Of a DNA stretch of 64,000 nt, positions 31,765-43,047 are shown in pieces. The notes under the pieces are model-generated. The model saw only the letters and a program-made list of their open reading frames with translations, ran no database searches and was not told the DNA's origin. Source of the stretch: Semisulcospira habei (taxonomy: Eukaryota > Mollusca > Gastropoda > Semisulcospiridae); NCBI GenBank assembly GCA_036245525.1, contig BTPG01000007.1, positions 128,899,449 to 128,963,448 of the forward strand. The letters are read 5' to 3'. Every line of letters begins with the position of its first letter. Positions within the stretch are counted from its first letter, which is position 1. Position numbers and translations under genes: made by a program.

Positions 31765-32410
31765 TGACATCGGACAAGGGACTATGGACGTGCGGCAACG
31801 CGTAAAGCAAGTGCTTGGTATGACCACACACGCGTAATGTGTCACTTACCTGCTGAATCAGTAAGTAATCTACGGTCTTTGTCGATCTTCCTATAGTTCC
31901 GCGAGCGCTAGCGATATTCAGAATTCATGATCTTCAGTAGAATTTATCTCTTACTGATTTCGGAAGATTTTAAACCTGTTTTATCATATAGTTACGAGCT
32001 AGTTATCACATTTTATGCTGCAGAGATCTGAAAACTATGGTGTGTGTGAAAGTTGCACACCGCTGGTTGTAACATGTTTTTGTCTGTGCCCCGGCTCTCA
32101 TTCACTCGATTCAGAGAGGTAGTGTTTCTGCTGCCAGGGTAAATTTGTCGTTTCTAATGATGCTTTACGTATACCTCGATGTGTGAAACGTGAAACTGAC
32201 AAAAGTGCAGAAAGTCGGTATAATTACCAATGTTCGGTTTCAATGATGGAAGACTGTGCGTGTTTTCGAGGGGTAAAAGATCAAAGGTCAAACTAGGCAC
32301 CGTGGACGCACGCCGCTCGCTTTTTGAGCGCAAACACGCAAGCCCTCGGTGCACTTCTGTACTCCCGATCGTTACTAGTACAATACTATTAGCAGGTCGA
32401 GTGCAACCCC
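31765..32410. other. No recognisable gene or repeat
   Basis: If the candidate exon is real, this would be intron. Confidence 0.3.
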
Positions 32411-32424
32411 CATTGTGATTTTGA

Positions 32425-32813
32425 TTGATTGATTGATTGTACATTGCTTAACGTCCCGACAGCAACAAGACTTTCTCAGGACGTGCCTGCTGCACTGCTT
32501 GTGAAAAAAAAACGAAACAAAATATTGAATGTATGTCGCCAGCCGGTCCAATACGTTAAATAAACCTACGACATGGGGCCTAAATAAAGCTAAGACCAAT
32601 TAGCAACATACATCCAATATCAAGAGCTACAGGCAGCGCAGACAGTAGGGAGAGTTTAAAAAAAGGAAAATACAGGTGAATGGACAAGGGTAGACAGAAA
32701 CACATGCCCCAGAATAGAGAGGAAAACCCACCCTGTGGGGCTGACCAGGGTGACCCTGGGAACTAAAAAGTAGTTAACCCCATCCAAGTCCCCCAGGGCA
32801 GACCCGGGTGAGG
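32425..32813 (-). mobile_element. SINE-2, copy 2
   Basis: Same unit as 15343-15735. Flanked by a 14 bp duplication CATTGTGATTTTGA (32411-32424, 32814-32827). Confidence 0.9.
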
Positions 32814-32827
32814 CATTGTGATTTTGA

Positions 32828-33309
32828 CAGCGCAGCGAGTACGGAAGGTTTATTCGACTTTCTGGTGAAAAATGACGTCAAAGGAATGCTGGAGAACATC
32901 AGTACACGTGTACACTGACGCGTGTGTACATCACACCGATGCGGACCTCGTGACCTGCAGTATTGTGATACACCGATAGCCGGGTTCTGACTTGTGGTGT
33001 CGGCTCATAAATATGAATATTAATTCAAAAACGAGGCTGATGCAGACGATAAATTCGCGCCTCGGGTACAAAAACAACACACACTCCAAACGATGAATTT
33101 CGACATTTGGCATTGTAAAAAGCTCTGTACACAAAGGACCCATACACATACTGTCAGCAGTATCTGTTGCAGACAGTTTTCTGACTGTGTTGAGATGCTT
33201 GATCCTGGGGAATATAACTTTAATGAGTAGATTAGCAAAGGCAAGTTCGAAAAAATGGCTGTAAATTACGAAAAGTTATACCTTTGTCAAATAAAAGATC
33301 ACTGTCATT

Positions 33310-33360
<51 letters not shown>

Positions 33361-33572
33361 GGATGTCATTCACCGAAGTCTGCCATGGCTTTATCGAGGA
33401 TTATCACGGCTTATAAACGTAGACATGTATTAATCCATCTTTTAGGCACTTGACAAGATTGCAGTAGCGTAACGGTCGTTTGATCTAATCATCGCTCGTT
33501 CAGCAATATTGAGTGACATAAAACCATTCAACTTTCAAGCCTCACACGCTAAAACTCACACATGACACTGCT
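32828..33572. other. No gene; (TC)n tract
   Basis: AATAAAAGATCACTGTCATTG precedes (TC)n at 33315-33357, again a tail-plus-CT arrangement. Confidence 0.4.
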
Positions 33573-33725
33573 AGACCATGATAGTTCAAGGGTGGTGCCA
33601 GAATAACTTGGCGCCCCCAAGACGCCTAGCCATTCTGGTACCACTTGAACTATCGTGGTCGATCTATCTCTTATATTCTGGCTTAAACTATCTTGGTCTA
33701 TATATCTCCTTATGTGCAATGTACA
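33573..33725. mobile_element. MITE-B, degraded core and duplicated right flank
   Basis: GACCATGATAGTTCAAGGGT with GGCGCCCCCAAGACGCC; the right arm is imperfect. AACTATCGTGGTCGATCTATCTC recurs as AACTATCTTGGTCTATATATCTC. Confidence 0.7.
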
Positions 33726-33738
33726 ATGCAGTCTTAGA

Positions 33739-33741
<3 letters not shown>

Positions 33742-33828
<87 letters not shown>
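33742..33828. repeat. (TC)n microsatellite
   Basis: About 87 bp. Confidence 0.95.
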
Positions 33829-33831
<3 letters not shown>

Positions 33832-34141
33832 CATGGTAAAATTTCGACCCTAGGGTGCTATGGTGTTACATGGTCTCCGGTGGTGAATGATTGATAGAGA
33901 GAGATCCGTGTGTAATGTTAATTGCCTGTCTGCAACTACATTAGTATCGATCTGTCTTGACATATATATATATGACACGCTATATTAAAATAGGACAGCT
34001 CTTTGTATATTAGACAACGAGGTAAAATTAACTTACCACTTATCACGTAGTACAGTTTCGCTTTTGGGACAAATTCACTTTCGCACTGCAAGCTTTTTGT
34101 AGCCTGCAAAGCGTCAATCTTTAATGTATTTGATAATGAGG

Positions 34142-34503
34142 TTGGTTGGTTGGTTGTACATTGCTTAACGTCCCGACAGCAACAAGACTCTCAGGACGTG
34201 CCTGCATTGCTTGTGAAAAAAAAAATAAACAGAATATTAAATGTATGTCGCCAGCCGGTCTAATACGCTAAATAAACCTAAGACCATTTAGCAACACATA
34301 TCCAATTTCAAGAGCTACATGCAGCGCAGACAGTAGGGGAAGTTTAAAAAAGGAAAATACAGGTGAATGGACCAAGGGTAGACAGAAACACATGCCCCAG
34401 AATAGAGGGAAAAACCCACCCTGTGGGGCTGACCAGGGTAACCCTGGGAACTAAAAAGTAGTTAACCCCACCCAAGTCCCCCAGGGCAGACCCGGGTGGG
34501 GGT
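34142..34503 (-). mobile_element. SINE-2, copy 3
   Basis: Shorter internally (a 14-20 bp block near 34268 is missing) with a (TTGG)n instead of (TTGA)n tail. Flanked by TGATAATGAGG / TGATATTGAGG (34131-34141, 34504-34514). Confidence 0.85.
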
Positions 34504-34579
34504 TGATATTGAGGTGAACGGATTGAATACTTGTTGCATTGTCAGATTTTTTGGTCAATATTTGCACTGGCTTGCTTGT

Positions 34580-34920
34580 CGGACGAATACCTTTTCACAC
34601 TTGAGATTTGTAATTTGCATCGTTGCATGCAAAGTGTCATTTGAGATTTGTAATTTGTAAGATTACTTGCAAAGCGTCATCAATCGTTAATAATGAAGTA
34701 ATGTTTGCGCTTCTCGTTTGCAATGTGACCAAAAAGTGTCTACAAACCTTTGAATTGCTTTTTTATTATTTTAGAACATGTCAGCGTCTCCTGCTAAAAG
34801 ATGGCACGCAACATAGTGTCATCAATCACTGATAATGCCTTAAGTTTTCCCCTTTTCCACAAGGGAATGCTGCCAAAAGAAACCTGTCTACAAACCCTCG
34901 GATTGCCTTTTAAAATTCAT
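34580..34920. repeat. Degenerate tandem repeats
   Basis: TTGAGATTTGTAATTTG occurs twice within 50 bp. A longer unit (CATCAAT..., GTCTACAAACC, GGATTGCCTTTT) recurs at about 140 bp. GCAAAGCGTCAATC at 34108 shows the array extends across the SINE-2 insertion. Confidence 0.5.
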
Positions 34921-35111
34921 CACGTCGTTTGCACGCCCTTTGATGTAAATACTAATGGCCAGAGAGTTGCAGCGTAATTGCCTCACTGAATGACTTCCCG
35001 CGTACATTTTCATGGACCTTTAAGCTGTGATGATTATCTCTGAAGGCGGCGCATTAGGCAAATTATCTCTAGGCGACATTAATCTATGTAAATGACGCCA
35101 AGCCTTTAATA

Positions 35112-35177
35112 CCAAGAGGCATAGATCCTCATGAGCCCCTGCGACAGCAGGGGCTCATGAGGATCTATGCCTCTTGC
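35112..35177. repeat. PAL-A palindrome (GATCC with CCCCTGC)
   Basis: Combines the GATCCTC/GAGGATC pair with the CCCCTGC/GCAGGGG pair. Arms are fully complementary; loop GACA. Confidence 0.92.
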
Positions 35178-35247
35178 ATACTAGGCATTTGCTTGAGAGA
35201 TGATTTATATTTATAGTACGTAGCAAATCTCCATTACGTGTATATTA

Positions 35248-35313
35248 GCAAGAGACATAGATTCACATGAGCCTCTGCATATGCCGGAGCTCACGAGAAT
35301 CTATTCCTCTTGC
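35248..35313. repeat. PAL-A palindrome (CACATG variant)
   Basis: GCAAGAGACATAGATTCACA with several arm mismatches to GAGAATCTATTCCTCTTGC. Confidence 0.8.
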
Positions 35314-35680
35314 AGGTAGTGGGGTATTGAGGGGTTAGTTACAAGTGACAGCTGGAGCACTCTTCAGTATGATTATCAGCAGTTATAATCAGCAACCAGC
35401 CTTGAAGCACTGGCGGTATCGGAATGTCTGACAAAGTAGCTATGATAACTATTTGAGTGACCGTATTCAATTATGAACTTGGGTTTGTATTGTCACTCAA
35501 TGACTCATAGACAAACTAGCTGTAATCTCGCTCGACCCCTCTCAATATCACCCCACTCCCCAACCAAAGCCAAAGCTTTAATACGTAAATAATTAAAAAG
35601 GTCTGCGCACGCGATCTTTTCAACTTGCAAAATAAAAGTTTAAAAGTTTGTTTCATTTCATCTGTCAACCATAATGCCCT

Positions 35681-35767
<87 letters not shown>

Positions 35768-35970
35768 CCTCACCCACTTGAGAAAATTGTGAACTTCCTT
35801 CGCTTTACAAACTGAACAAACAACACATAATCACATCCACCCCAGTCTATATTACAAACATGTGTGTGCATGTGTGTGAAAATGGGAGTGGAGCACACAC
35901 AACGATGTGCAGTCTCGTCTTCAACTGTCGACCACCTCCTCCGTTGGAGTAACACAACAGAACCTGGGCT
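35314..35970. other. No gene; (CT)n tract
   Basis: (CT)n at 35688-35764, preceded by AAAATAAAAGTTT...TTTCATTTCAT (35627-35660), the third instance of this tail motif before CT repeats. Confidence 0.5.
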
Positions 35971-36170
35971 CAGTTGCATGCGTGAGCTTAGTCCTGCACC
36001 AGCCACAAAGCAAGGCGATCCCGCTAGTGAGCTTAGTCCTGCGCCAGCCACTAAGCAAGGTGCTCCCGCTAGAGAGCTCAGTCCTGCACCAGCCTCTAAG
36101 CAAGGTGCCCCGCTGTAGCGCAGCACTTTGCTTAGTGGCTGGCGCAGGACTAAGCTCAAACATGCAACTG
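35971..36170. repeat. FB-G foldback with three forward arms and one reverse arm
   Basis: Three consecutive ~45 bp units (35982-36026, 36027-36071, 36072-36117), each with GAGCTTAGTCCTGC, CCAGCC and AAGCAAGG, are followed by one reverse-complement unit (36118-36170) ending CATGCAACTG. That end is the complement of the start CAGTTGCATG. Because 45 is divisible by three, an artefactual 15-residue repeat appears in translation. Confidence 0.88.
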
Positions 36171-36210
36171 GGCCTTCAGTATCTGAACTGGATAGGTCAG
36201 ATGTGAGATT

Positions 36211-36265
36211 GGTCTGTGAGTTTGGAACTTACGGCTTCAGCCGTAAGTTCCAAAAATCATAGACC
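36211..36265. repeat. Single hairpin
   Basis: GGTCTGTGA outer pair and TTGGAACTTACGGCT/AGCCGTAAGTTCCAA inner pair with a 2 bp loop. Confidence 0.8.
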
Positions 36266-36449
36266 AGCGCATATGTAATGGGAGTCAGAAAAAAGCTCAG
36301 CAAAATTCCGAGATGTTCACCAACACTTTTTCCAAATAGCGCAAAACATCGATTTTAATGGCGCTGTCAAATAAAACGTTAACTCATTTTTTTACAAGAC
36401 GGTGAGTGTCTGCAAAAACGGCAACATAATCCTTCCCTTGTCCCTGAAG

Positions 36450-36501
36450 CCAGCGCATGGATCCTCAGGACCCGCTGGGACTTATCTACACCTCCTGCAG
36501 A
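36450..36501. repeat. PAL-A, degraded
   Basis: GCGCATGGATCCTCAGGACC and GGGACTTATCTACACCTCCTGC. Confidence 0.5.
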
Positions 36502-36590
36502 GCGGGGTTTTCTGCTGTTGGTCTTCGTGCGTGAAATAGAAAAGTCTGAACAGTCCAGCGAAAGAGACTAACAAACCTACCAAATTTTAA

Positions 36591-36655
36591 CAAAAGGCGC
36601 AGATCCTCATGCGTCCCTGCTGTCGCAGGGCCACATGAGGATCTGTGCCTCTTGC
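36591..36655. repeat. PAL-A palindrome
   Basis: GCAGATCCTCATG pairs with CATGAGGATCTGTGC. A lone right-half fragment follows at 36667-36697. Confidence 0.82.
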
Positions 36656-36699
36656 AGACGCGAGTTCACAAGACTCATTAGTATCTGTGTCTCTCAATG

Positions 36700-37296
36700 G
36701 GATTTGCCGGGAGTCTATATGTGTGTGTGAAATGGAAAGCAGTGTGGTGCAGGGCTGCGTTTAGAGCTAGGCTGGGCATGGCCGCGATAAGGTCCCTGTC
36801 AATATTGACTCACCAGCTGCTAGCTTCCCGGCCCTTACCCAGCCAGTGTACAGCTTTTCTCTTCAGGACCTATTGACAATCACATTTCTTACCTCCACTT
36901 AATTTTTTTTTAACCTGTTTAGACGTTCATTGTTGTTCCAGGGGCGGGGTTTGCTGTTTGCTTACTCGTAGATCAAATCTTACACCTATTTTGAGGACAG
37001 GAATTTTTATCACAACTTTAAATTTCCTAAGCACTGCCACTTGATTAACCCATGTTTCCTGTGAACCAGTGTTGTTGTAACCGACGTTTTTTCAACATTG
37101 CTTAATTGGTTAATAGTATAATACAATCGTAAGCAGAATAAAGTGTAACTAACATTTTTTTTAAAAATCACCCTACAAAATATTTTAATTCGGTCAGCAG
37201 CCACAAACATATTTAACATTTTCCTGTTTATCACCTTAAGTGTAATCTGCTCCAGGATGGGTTCTGATTGCTAAAATCCTGCCACAAAACAGATTC
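36700..37296. other. No recognisable gene or repeat
   Basis: Nothing supported here. Confidence 0.35.
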
Positions 37297-37510
37297 TTAA
37301 CCCTTTTCATCCATATACACTATTGCTTGAAATGAATTTGACTACGATAGTTCTAGGGTGGTGCCAGAATAGCTTGGCGCCTGAGGCGCCAAGCTATTCT
37401 GGCACAACCCTGGAATGAAAATGGTTGATCTCTCTCCTAATCTGTAACGTAGCCTTCATAGTACCATAAGCAAATTGTAAAGAATTCAGCCTCAGGATGC
37501 AATGGGTTAA
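37297..37510. mobile_element. MITE-B (B1), full length
   Basis: 214 bp, TTAACCCTTTTCATCC to CTCAGGATGCAATGGGTTAA. The core has GGCGCCTGAGGCGCC at its centre. Confidence 0.92.
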
Positions 37511-37724
37511 TGTTGCCTTGCCTCAACTAAGACTTCTCTACCCTTTCCTTCACTTTCCATTTGAGTAGGCTATGTACCAGAGGTTTTCTGCCACCCCAAG
37601 TACCTGTCAGTGGATCTCTCTACATAAATGTTATGACATTCAAATTTCGCAAGTTATCCCTTTTGTGCGGCATTATTGCAAGACATACTATGAACATTTT
37701 AAACATGAGATACTCTGAACCCTT
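37508..37724. repeat. Dispersed repeat J, copy 2
   Basis: GTTGCCTTGCCTCAACTAAG, ACTTCTCTACCCTTTCC and TGTACCAGAGGTTTTCTGCC match 24563 onward. It begins at the TTAA of the preceding MITE-B. Confidence 0.55.
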
Positions 37725-37964
37725 TATTGCCCGGTGCAGGTCACTAACATCCAGAACAGCCTACAAAGACGGGCTTGTCGGTAGGGCCCTTCACCGTGTC
37801 TGCCCGACTCCTGCTGTTTGCATTACGGCGTTACACCTGTGCACAAGCTGGTTATGATTAATATCGCTACACGCGACTCTAAACCCATCGCACGTTCATC
37901 GGCGGGGAAATGTTTGAACTTTTTTTTTTTTGCCTTCCGTCCCGCTAATCCGCTATAAATTCCG

Positions 37965-38075
37965 GACCAAAAGGTGATTACAAAGCGCGTAATATGAAAA
38001 GAAAAACCAAAAATGAAAGAAACACGTTCTGAAGGGTCGAGCCTTTCAGAGCGTGCTCCTTTCTCTGTTAATACA
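37965..38075. mobile_element. FB-C foldback, short copy
   Basis: CCGGACCAAAAGGTGATTAC outer end; AAAGAAACACGTTCTGAA against TTTCAGAGCGTGCTCCTTTC. Confidence 0.65.
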
Positions 38076-38164
38076 TAAAGTTCCAATAGCGCAATTATGT
38101 ACAAACTGAGACAAACACTGTTTTATCTGATGTTTGATTTGATTTGATTGGATTGAATTGGATT

Positions 38165-38375
38165 GGATTTCTCGCACATGTGCGAAACACATTAGACTAC
38201 ATCGACAGAACCTGGTTCTCAAAACTGCGGACAATTATTCTGAGCTTTGATTTGATTTGATTTCATTTCATTTGATGGCAGTCTCGCACGCTCAGACTCG
38301 CACCGCTTGTGCGAAACACATTTAGACTACATCGACAGCACCTGGTTCTCAAAACCGTGGATAATTATTTTGAGC
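38165..38375. repeat. Tandem duplication, ~128 bp period
   Basis: GTGCGAAACACATT, GACTACATCGACAG and ACCTGGTTCTCAAAAC occur in both units (38180 and 38309). The spacer is (GATTT)n-like. Confidence 0.75.
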
Positions 38376-38378
38376 AAT

Positions 38379-38445
38379 GCACTGGTTGTCTCCCTCGATT
38401 GCTACGCTGGTAACAGCGCAGCAATCGAGGGAGACAACCAGTGTG
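38379..38445. repeat. FB-E palindrome, copy 2
   Basis: GCACTGGTTGTCTCCCTCG pairs perfectly with the right arm. The inner stem (ATTGC...GCAAT) differs from copy 1 yet pairs with itself. Confidence 0.88.
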
Positions 38446-38549
38446 CGTAGGACTGTGAAGTGTATCTCCGCACACCATTACGAGTTGTTCAGTGTCACTA
38501 TGAGTAAGCCAGCGACTTGTGAGTGTTACCTGTACGTGCGGCGGATTAG

Positions 38550-38780
38550 CCTTTATCATTCGGAATACACCAGTGTGTGAAATAAGTTTGACTAAAATAG
38601 TTCAAGGGTAGTGCCAGAATAGCTTGGCGCCTCCTGGCGCCAAGCTAATCTGGCACCAGCCTTGAACTAAAGCCATTGGTCTATATCCTTATCTATAATA
38701 AGTACTATAATGTAGCTAGCATAATATATTGCAGTGTACAGATTTGAAGCTTTTAGCCTCAGTATGATTAAATGGGTTAA
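38550..38780. mobile_element. MITE-B (B3)
   Basis: CCTTTATCATTCGGAATACAC to AGTATGATTAAATGGGTTAA. The core has CTCCTG at the centre. Confidence 0.85.
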
Positions 38781-38935
38781 ATGAGGGCTGGGGACTAAAA
38801 CTGTAAAAGGTGCCAAGGCGTAAAACGGGTACTTTCGCAGGGTCACATTACTGAAAATACAAGGGGCATCCCGCTCTGAGAACGATGTTCTAAAAGTCAC
38901 AGTAAACCATAGGAATGTGTTGCGAGGAGTGTATT

Positions 38936-39678
38936 ACAGGAACTGCTTTCAACGACCACCCTTATGAGTGATCACCTCTCATTACGGACCATCGTTCAGG
39001 TGGCTGTAGCCACCTGAATGATGGTCTTTAATGAGAGGTGTCAACTTAATGATGGTCTTTCAGGACAGATGCCACCTGAATGATGGTCATTAATGACAGG
39101 TGCCACCTGAATGAAGGTCATTAATGACAGGTGCCACCTGAATGATGGTCATTAATGAGAGGTGTCAACTTAATGATGGTCTTTCAGGACAGGTGCCACC
39201 TGAATGGTCATTAATGACAGGTGCCACCTGAATGATGGTCATTAATGACAGGTGTCACCTGAATGATGGTCATTAATGACAGGTGTCACCTGAATGATGG
39301 TCATTAATGACAGGTGCCACCTGAATGATGGTCATTAATGACAGGTGCCACCTGAATGAAGGTCTTTAATGACAGGTGCCACCTGAATGATGGTCATTAA
39401 TGACAGGTGCCACCTGAATGACGGTCTTTAATGACAGGTGCCACCTGAATGATGGTCATTAATGACAGGTGCCACCTGAATGATGGTCATTAATGACAGG
39501 TGCCACCTGAATGATGGTCATTAATGACAGGTGCCACCTGAATGAAGGTCTTTAATAATAGGTGACGCCTGAATGATGGTCTTTAATGACAGGTGACACT
39601 TTTCACCCTTCAAGAACCTGTCTTCTAAGACCACCTTTTCTTTTTAAAAAAAAAGGTGACTGCTCAAAACAGGTTCTA
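38936..39678. mobile_element. MITE with internal minisatellite (AACCTGTT family)
   Basis: Ends AGGAACTGCTTTCAACGACCACC and AGGTGACTGCTCAAAACAGGTTC match the 22230 element. The middle is replaced by a long tandem array. Confidence 0.75.
39010..39600. repeat. 19-unit, 31 bp tandem array
   Basis: GGTC recurs at 31 bp spacing 19 times (39023 to 39578) with one short unit. Each unit holds CACCTG, the 10 bp palindrome TCATTAATGA and CAGGTG, so each unit is itself a weak hairpin. The first unit continues a foldback whose opposite arm is at 38975-39005. Confidence 0.93.
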
Positions 39679-40047
39679 GCGTACAGACAAGTTTATTTAA
39701 ATGATAACAATTGAAACTGTTTACAAAGCTCTAATCTCACCATGGTACAAGGCTCGAATGGTATCATAATTATGCTCCCAACCCCCTCAGCGTGCTGCTA
39801 TCTTTTGCAAATGCGCCTTTAAAAGGGCACAATGGCTAACCGTCTTAGGTGAAATAAATGTCACGCGATGTGTGAAGGGCTTCGCTAGGTTGTCACGCTT
39901 AATTTCCAGGGATTTATTGTTTCAAGTCCCGCTGTAGTGAAGCCGGAGTACATTACACAAGGCAACGTCCTCATAAAATGTTCTCAGATGTCTTACGCTT
40001 AACAAGCTTATTACTCAAGATTACAGACACTCAGCCAGCTTCTAATT
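39679..40047. other. No recognisable gene or repeat
   Basis: Nothing supported here. Confidence 0.35.
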
Positions 40048-40280
40048 TTTAACCCCAAGGCCGAATTCCCTTAATTTGGGACGTGTCACCTGACGACTAC
40101 GTACAGGAGATGGATTGGTCATGATAATTCAAGGGTTGTGCCAGATGGCGCCAGGCTAATCTTGAACTACCCTTGAATTATCAAGGTCATCAAGGTCAAT
40201 TGAATTATCAAGGTCATCAAGGTCAGTGAATTATCAAAGTCGATCCATCTCCTGCTTTAGTGTATAAGGGGTAAATGGGT
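40048..40280. mobile_element. MITE-B (B2), rearranged core
   Basis: TTAACCCCAAGGCC to GGGGTAAATGGGTCAA. The right arm tip GAATTATCAAGGTCATCAAGG is present three times in tandem (40173-40245). Confidence 0.75.
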
Positions 40281-40990
40281 CAAACAGGAAAATCTGGAAA
40301 TCTGTAGAGGAAATGCAAAGATCTCGAAAAATAATAATGTTGTTATCATTATATAATTGTCAATCGGAATTAGAACACCTAAATTTTCTTGTTATATCAT
40401 AGGGTGTTTTTTGTTTTGTTTTTGTGATTGTTGTTGTTGTCTTCGCTGCTGCTGTTGTTGTTGCTTTGCAAGCGAAATAATATACATAGAAATATTATGG
40501 CATGAGTCACAGACAAAATGTTGTTAATCCGACTTCTGTTACATCTGAATTTGTTATGAGCAAAATTTACCGTACAATGTCGATAAACACAGGCGTGCAA
40601 CATTTTGCAAACAGAGAACATGATTTGTATCCATACAACTTTTGATTTAGAAGAATGAAAAACGTTCAGTTGTTAGAAGAATCCTGTAATTTCGATGAGC
40701 GAAAAATTGTACGGATTTTAATTTGCGCATACTGCAAAGACCAACAAGTGAAGGGGAACGCACGCCGCAAGGCTATTTCAGTATTTATTTGCTCATGAAT
40801 CATTTTAGCTTCCTATTCATATTTTTTAAGCCCAGGTTATATTTATATTTCTGCACGTGTTTGCTTATCCTATGATCTGCTGCACTTTTCAATGCCCGCG
40901 AACAGAACTTGATAAACCAGACAATCACATTGTAAACACGCAAAAACCTTTTAACACCCGCCGACACCCTCTGCCAATCGCTTCCATTTC
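40281..40990. other. No recognisable gene or repeat
   Basis: AT-rich; a short GTT/GCT trinucleotide stretch at 40424-40465. Confidence 0.4.
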
Positions 40991-41055
40991 CAGGAGGCAT
41001 AGATTCTCACGAGCCCCTGCGACCACAGGGGCATATGAGAATCTATGCCTATTGC
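40991..41055. repeat. PAL-A palindrome
   Basis: AGGCATAGATTCTCACGAGC with CCCCTGCGACCACAGGGGC; right end ATTGC. Confidence 0.85.
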
Positions 41056-41318
41056 AGACATAGATAGGCTTCGGCTGTTTCTCAAACCGGCGGCAATGGT
41101 ATGGGGTGCGCGCTGGGCTGTGCACAAATATTGGAGCAAACCAACACAACACTGAAGATTAACTCACAGAACTGGCGCCCTCCTGAGTTCACGGATCGCA
41201 ACAACAATGATCCAAAGGCAAACACGAACAGGCTATGCTTTGTAACTCTTCACCCTCTGACGTCGCCAAGTGCGGTGGAGATAGAACGACCATAACAGAT
41301 TGCCAACGGTACTCAAAC

Positions 41319-41427
41319 CCCCCCCCCCCCCCCCCCCCGACACACACACACACCCCCACCTTCTTTGAGCATGCAGACACCGGTGCTGTGAACAGCACCG
41401 GTGCCTGCATGCACAAGGGGGGTTAGG
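41319..41427. repeat. C-run plus single near-perfect hairpin
   Basis: Poly-C at 41319-41338, then GCATGCAGACACCGGTGCTGT (41369 on) pairs with ACAGCACCGGTGCCTGCATGC (to 41412), with one mismatch and a 2 bp centre. Weaker pairing extends outward (CCCCCACCTT/GGGGGG). Confidence 0.75.
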
Positions 41428-42167
41428 GTTAGTGCTTCGGCTGTTTTCACATTCGCCGAGTACATCAGGCACAATCCATCTGCTATCAGTGGTCTATCTA
41501 CCACCCTGAGCAGGAAAGTACCGCAGTGTTAAACCGGTGAGTCGAAAATTACAAGTCACTTGACTGTGGAGAAGAAAGGGCTACTGTTATGATTGATCGT
41601 CACGACAGAGCAATTCACAAGGTGTTTTTTCTTTCCTTCTTTTTTTTTTCCCCATTAGATATTATCGCTCTTCAACGATCGTTTGAAAACGATTGAGATT
41701 TTTTTCCACTCACACACATGTGCTGCTCTTAAAGCTTGTTTCAAAATACAGTGGGGGGAAAAGCTGACTGGCAAACAGATAATCAAAATGAAATAGGGAC
41801 TCACAGAAGCGGCTATCAAATCCAGCTAATGAGGACACTCCGAGCGTTGTGGGGAGTTCAAGTTCCCAGCCTGCCAAAAATTATTAGCTACAACCCTCGT
41901 TACGGGGATAAACGAAAATGTGATGCATCCCGTTAATAACATAGAGGTAAAACTTGCACAGCAAGATACATATAGACTTTACGAGCTCCGCGCCTATGTC
42001 TGAGGCTTATGAGCGCATATAAATGTTTTATGCAGCTGTTCAGCATTTTGCCTTTGCTTTTTTTTTTTTCGTGCTAACTGATTCTACAAATAGGCATGCT
42101 TACGATGCATTCTACATAAACAGAGCAATACTGCTGTAATTCTAGCCAGAAGTAGACAGTCTATGGC
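41428..42167. other. No recognisable gene or repeat
   Basis: Nothing supported here. Confidence 0.35.
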
Positions 42168-42234
42168 CAGAAGAAGCGTAGATTCTCATGCAACCCAGCC
42201 TTTGCTGGGACTCATGGCAATATATGCCTCTTGG
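42168..42234. repeat. PAL-A, diverged
   Basis: AAGAAGCGTAGATTCTCATG with an inner stem CCCAGCC/GGGACTCATGG and loop TTTGCT. Confidence 0.7.
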
Positions 42235-42344
42235 AGAGTATGTGGACCTTGAACCAATACCCCATGAAAACCTGTTGTCGGATGAGAAAGTGTCTAAAAG
42301 TCTTGCAGATATTCGGAGTATTTGTGCGCTAGTGGTACAAACGG

Positions 42345-42345
42345 G

Positions 42346-42376
<31 letters not shown>

Positions 42377-42381
42377 ACACA
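42345..42381. repeat. C-run followed by (CA)n
   Basis: About 18 C then about 18 bp of CA. Confidence 0.9.
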
Positions 42382-42398
42382 CGCAGTCCACATAGATC

Positions 42399-42525
42399 TG
42401 CGAGACGCATAGATTTTCATCAGTCCCTGCAGGCAAAGTCCTCCAGGTTGTGGAGGTGTCTGTTCCTCGACATCACACTGGCTACCGCTGATAAGCGGTA
42501 GTGAACCGAAGGAGACGACCAGTGT
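42399..42525. repeat. PAL-A left half, then degraded FB-E
   Basis: GCGAGACGCATAGATTTTCATCAGTCCCTGC (left half only). 42446-42525 has CACACTGG...CTACCGCTGATAAGCGGTAG...GGAGACGACCAGTGT, like FB-E with changed centre. Confidence 0.55.
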
Positions 42526-42766
42526 CCACCACCCTCCTCTCTCCCTCTCTCTCTCTCTCTCCTCTGTCTCTCCCTGACCAGTATATTGATCCCTGGAGGC
42601 AGGGCGGCCCGTGGCTAGGTTGGGAGGCTGCACTTGGCCGGGGCCGGAATAATCAATGGGCGGTAATCAGGGAGGCAAAAGAGTGCTAATTGAGTCGCCC
42701 TAACATTTGTTTGCCCGCAAAGACGCCCGCTCCGTGGTAGGCCCTTCCAGCAGGGCGGCCCCTGTC

Positions 42767-42857
42767 TTGACCATGATAATTCAAGGGTAGTGCCAGATTA
42801 GCTTGGCGCCTGAAGGCGCCAAGCTAATCTGGCACTACCCTTGAATTATCATAGGCT
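42767..42857. repeat. MITE-B core alone, perfect
   Basis: GACCATGATAATTCAAGGGT...GGCGCCTGAAGGCGCC... with complete arms, but without the outer flanks or TTAA. Confidence 0.85.
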
Positions 42858-42887
42858 GACCTCTTCCGCACTTGTGTGGGGACGTCG

Positions 42888-43047
42888 CGACTCATTCGAG
42901 ACGTGCTGCATTCGGATGCGCGGCTGTTAAAATCAAATTAACACGTTCGAGACGTGCCGCAATCAGATGCGCGGCTAAATTAACACGTTCGAGACGTTCC
43001 GCATCCGAATGTGGCACGTCTCGAAAGTGTTAATTTGATTTTAACAG
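42888..43047. repeat. FB-F foldback with three forward arms and one reverse arm
   Basis: TTCGAGACGTGCTGCATTCGG, TTCGAGACGTGCCGCAATCAG and TTCGAGACGTTCCGCATCCG lie in tandem, followed by one reverse arm GAATGTGGCACGTCTCGAA and TTAATTTGATTTTAACAGC. That last block complements GCTGTTAAAATCAAATTAA in unit 1. Confidence 0.85.

Noticed and set aside
35864..36159. Protein with 15-residue ELSPAP-type repeats
   Set aside because: Comes from the three 45 bp FB-G arms; open on both strands because the unit is a multiple of three.
39010..39600. CRISPR array
   Set aside because: Units are contiguous 31 bp tandem repeats without unique spacers, in a eukaryotic context inside a MITE.
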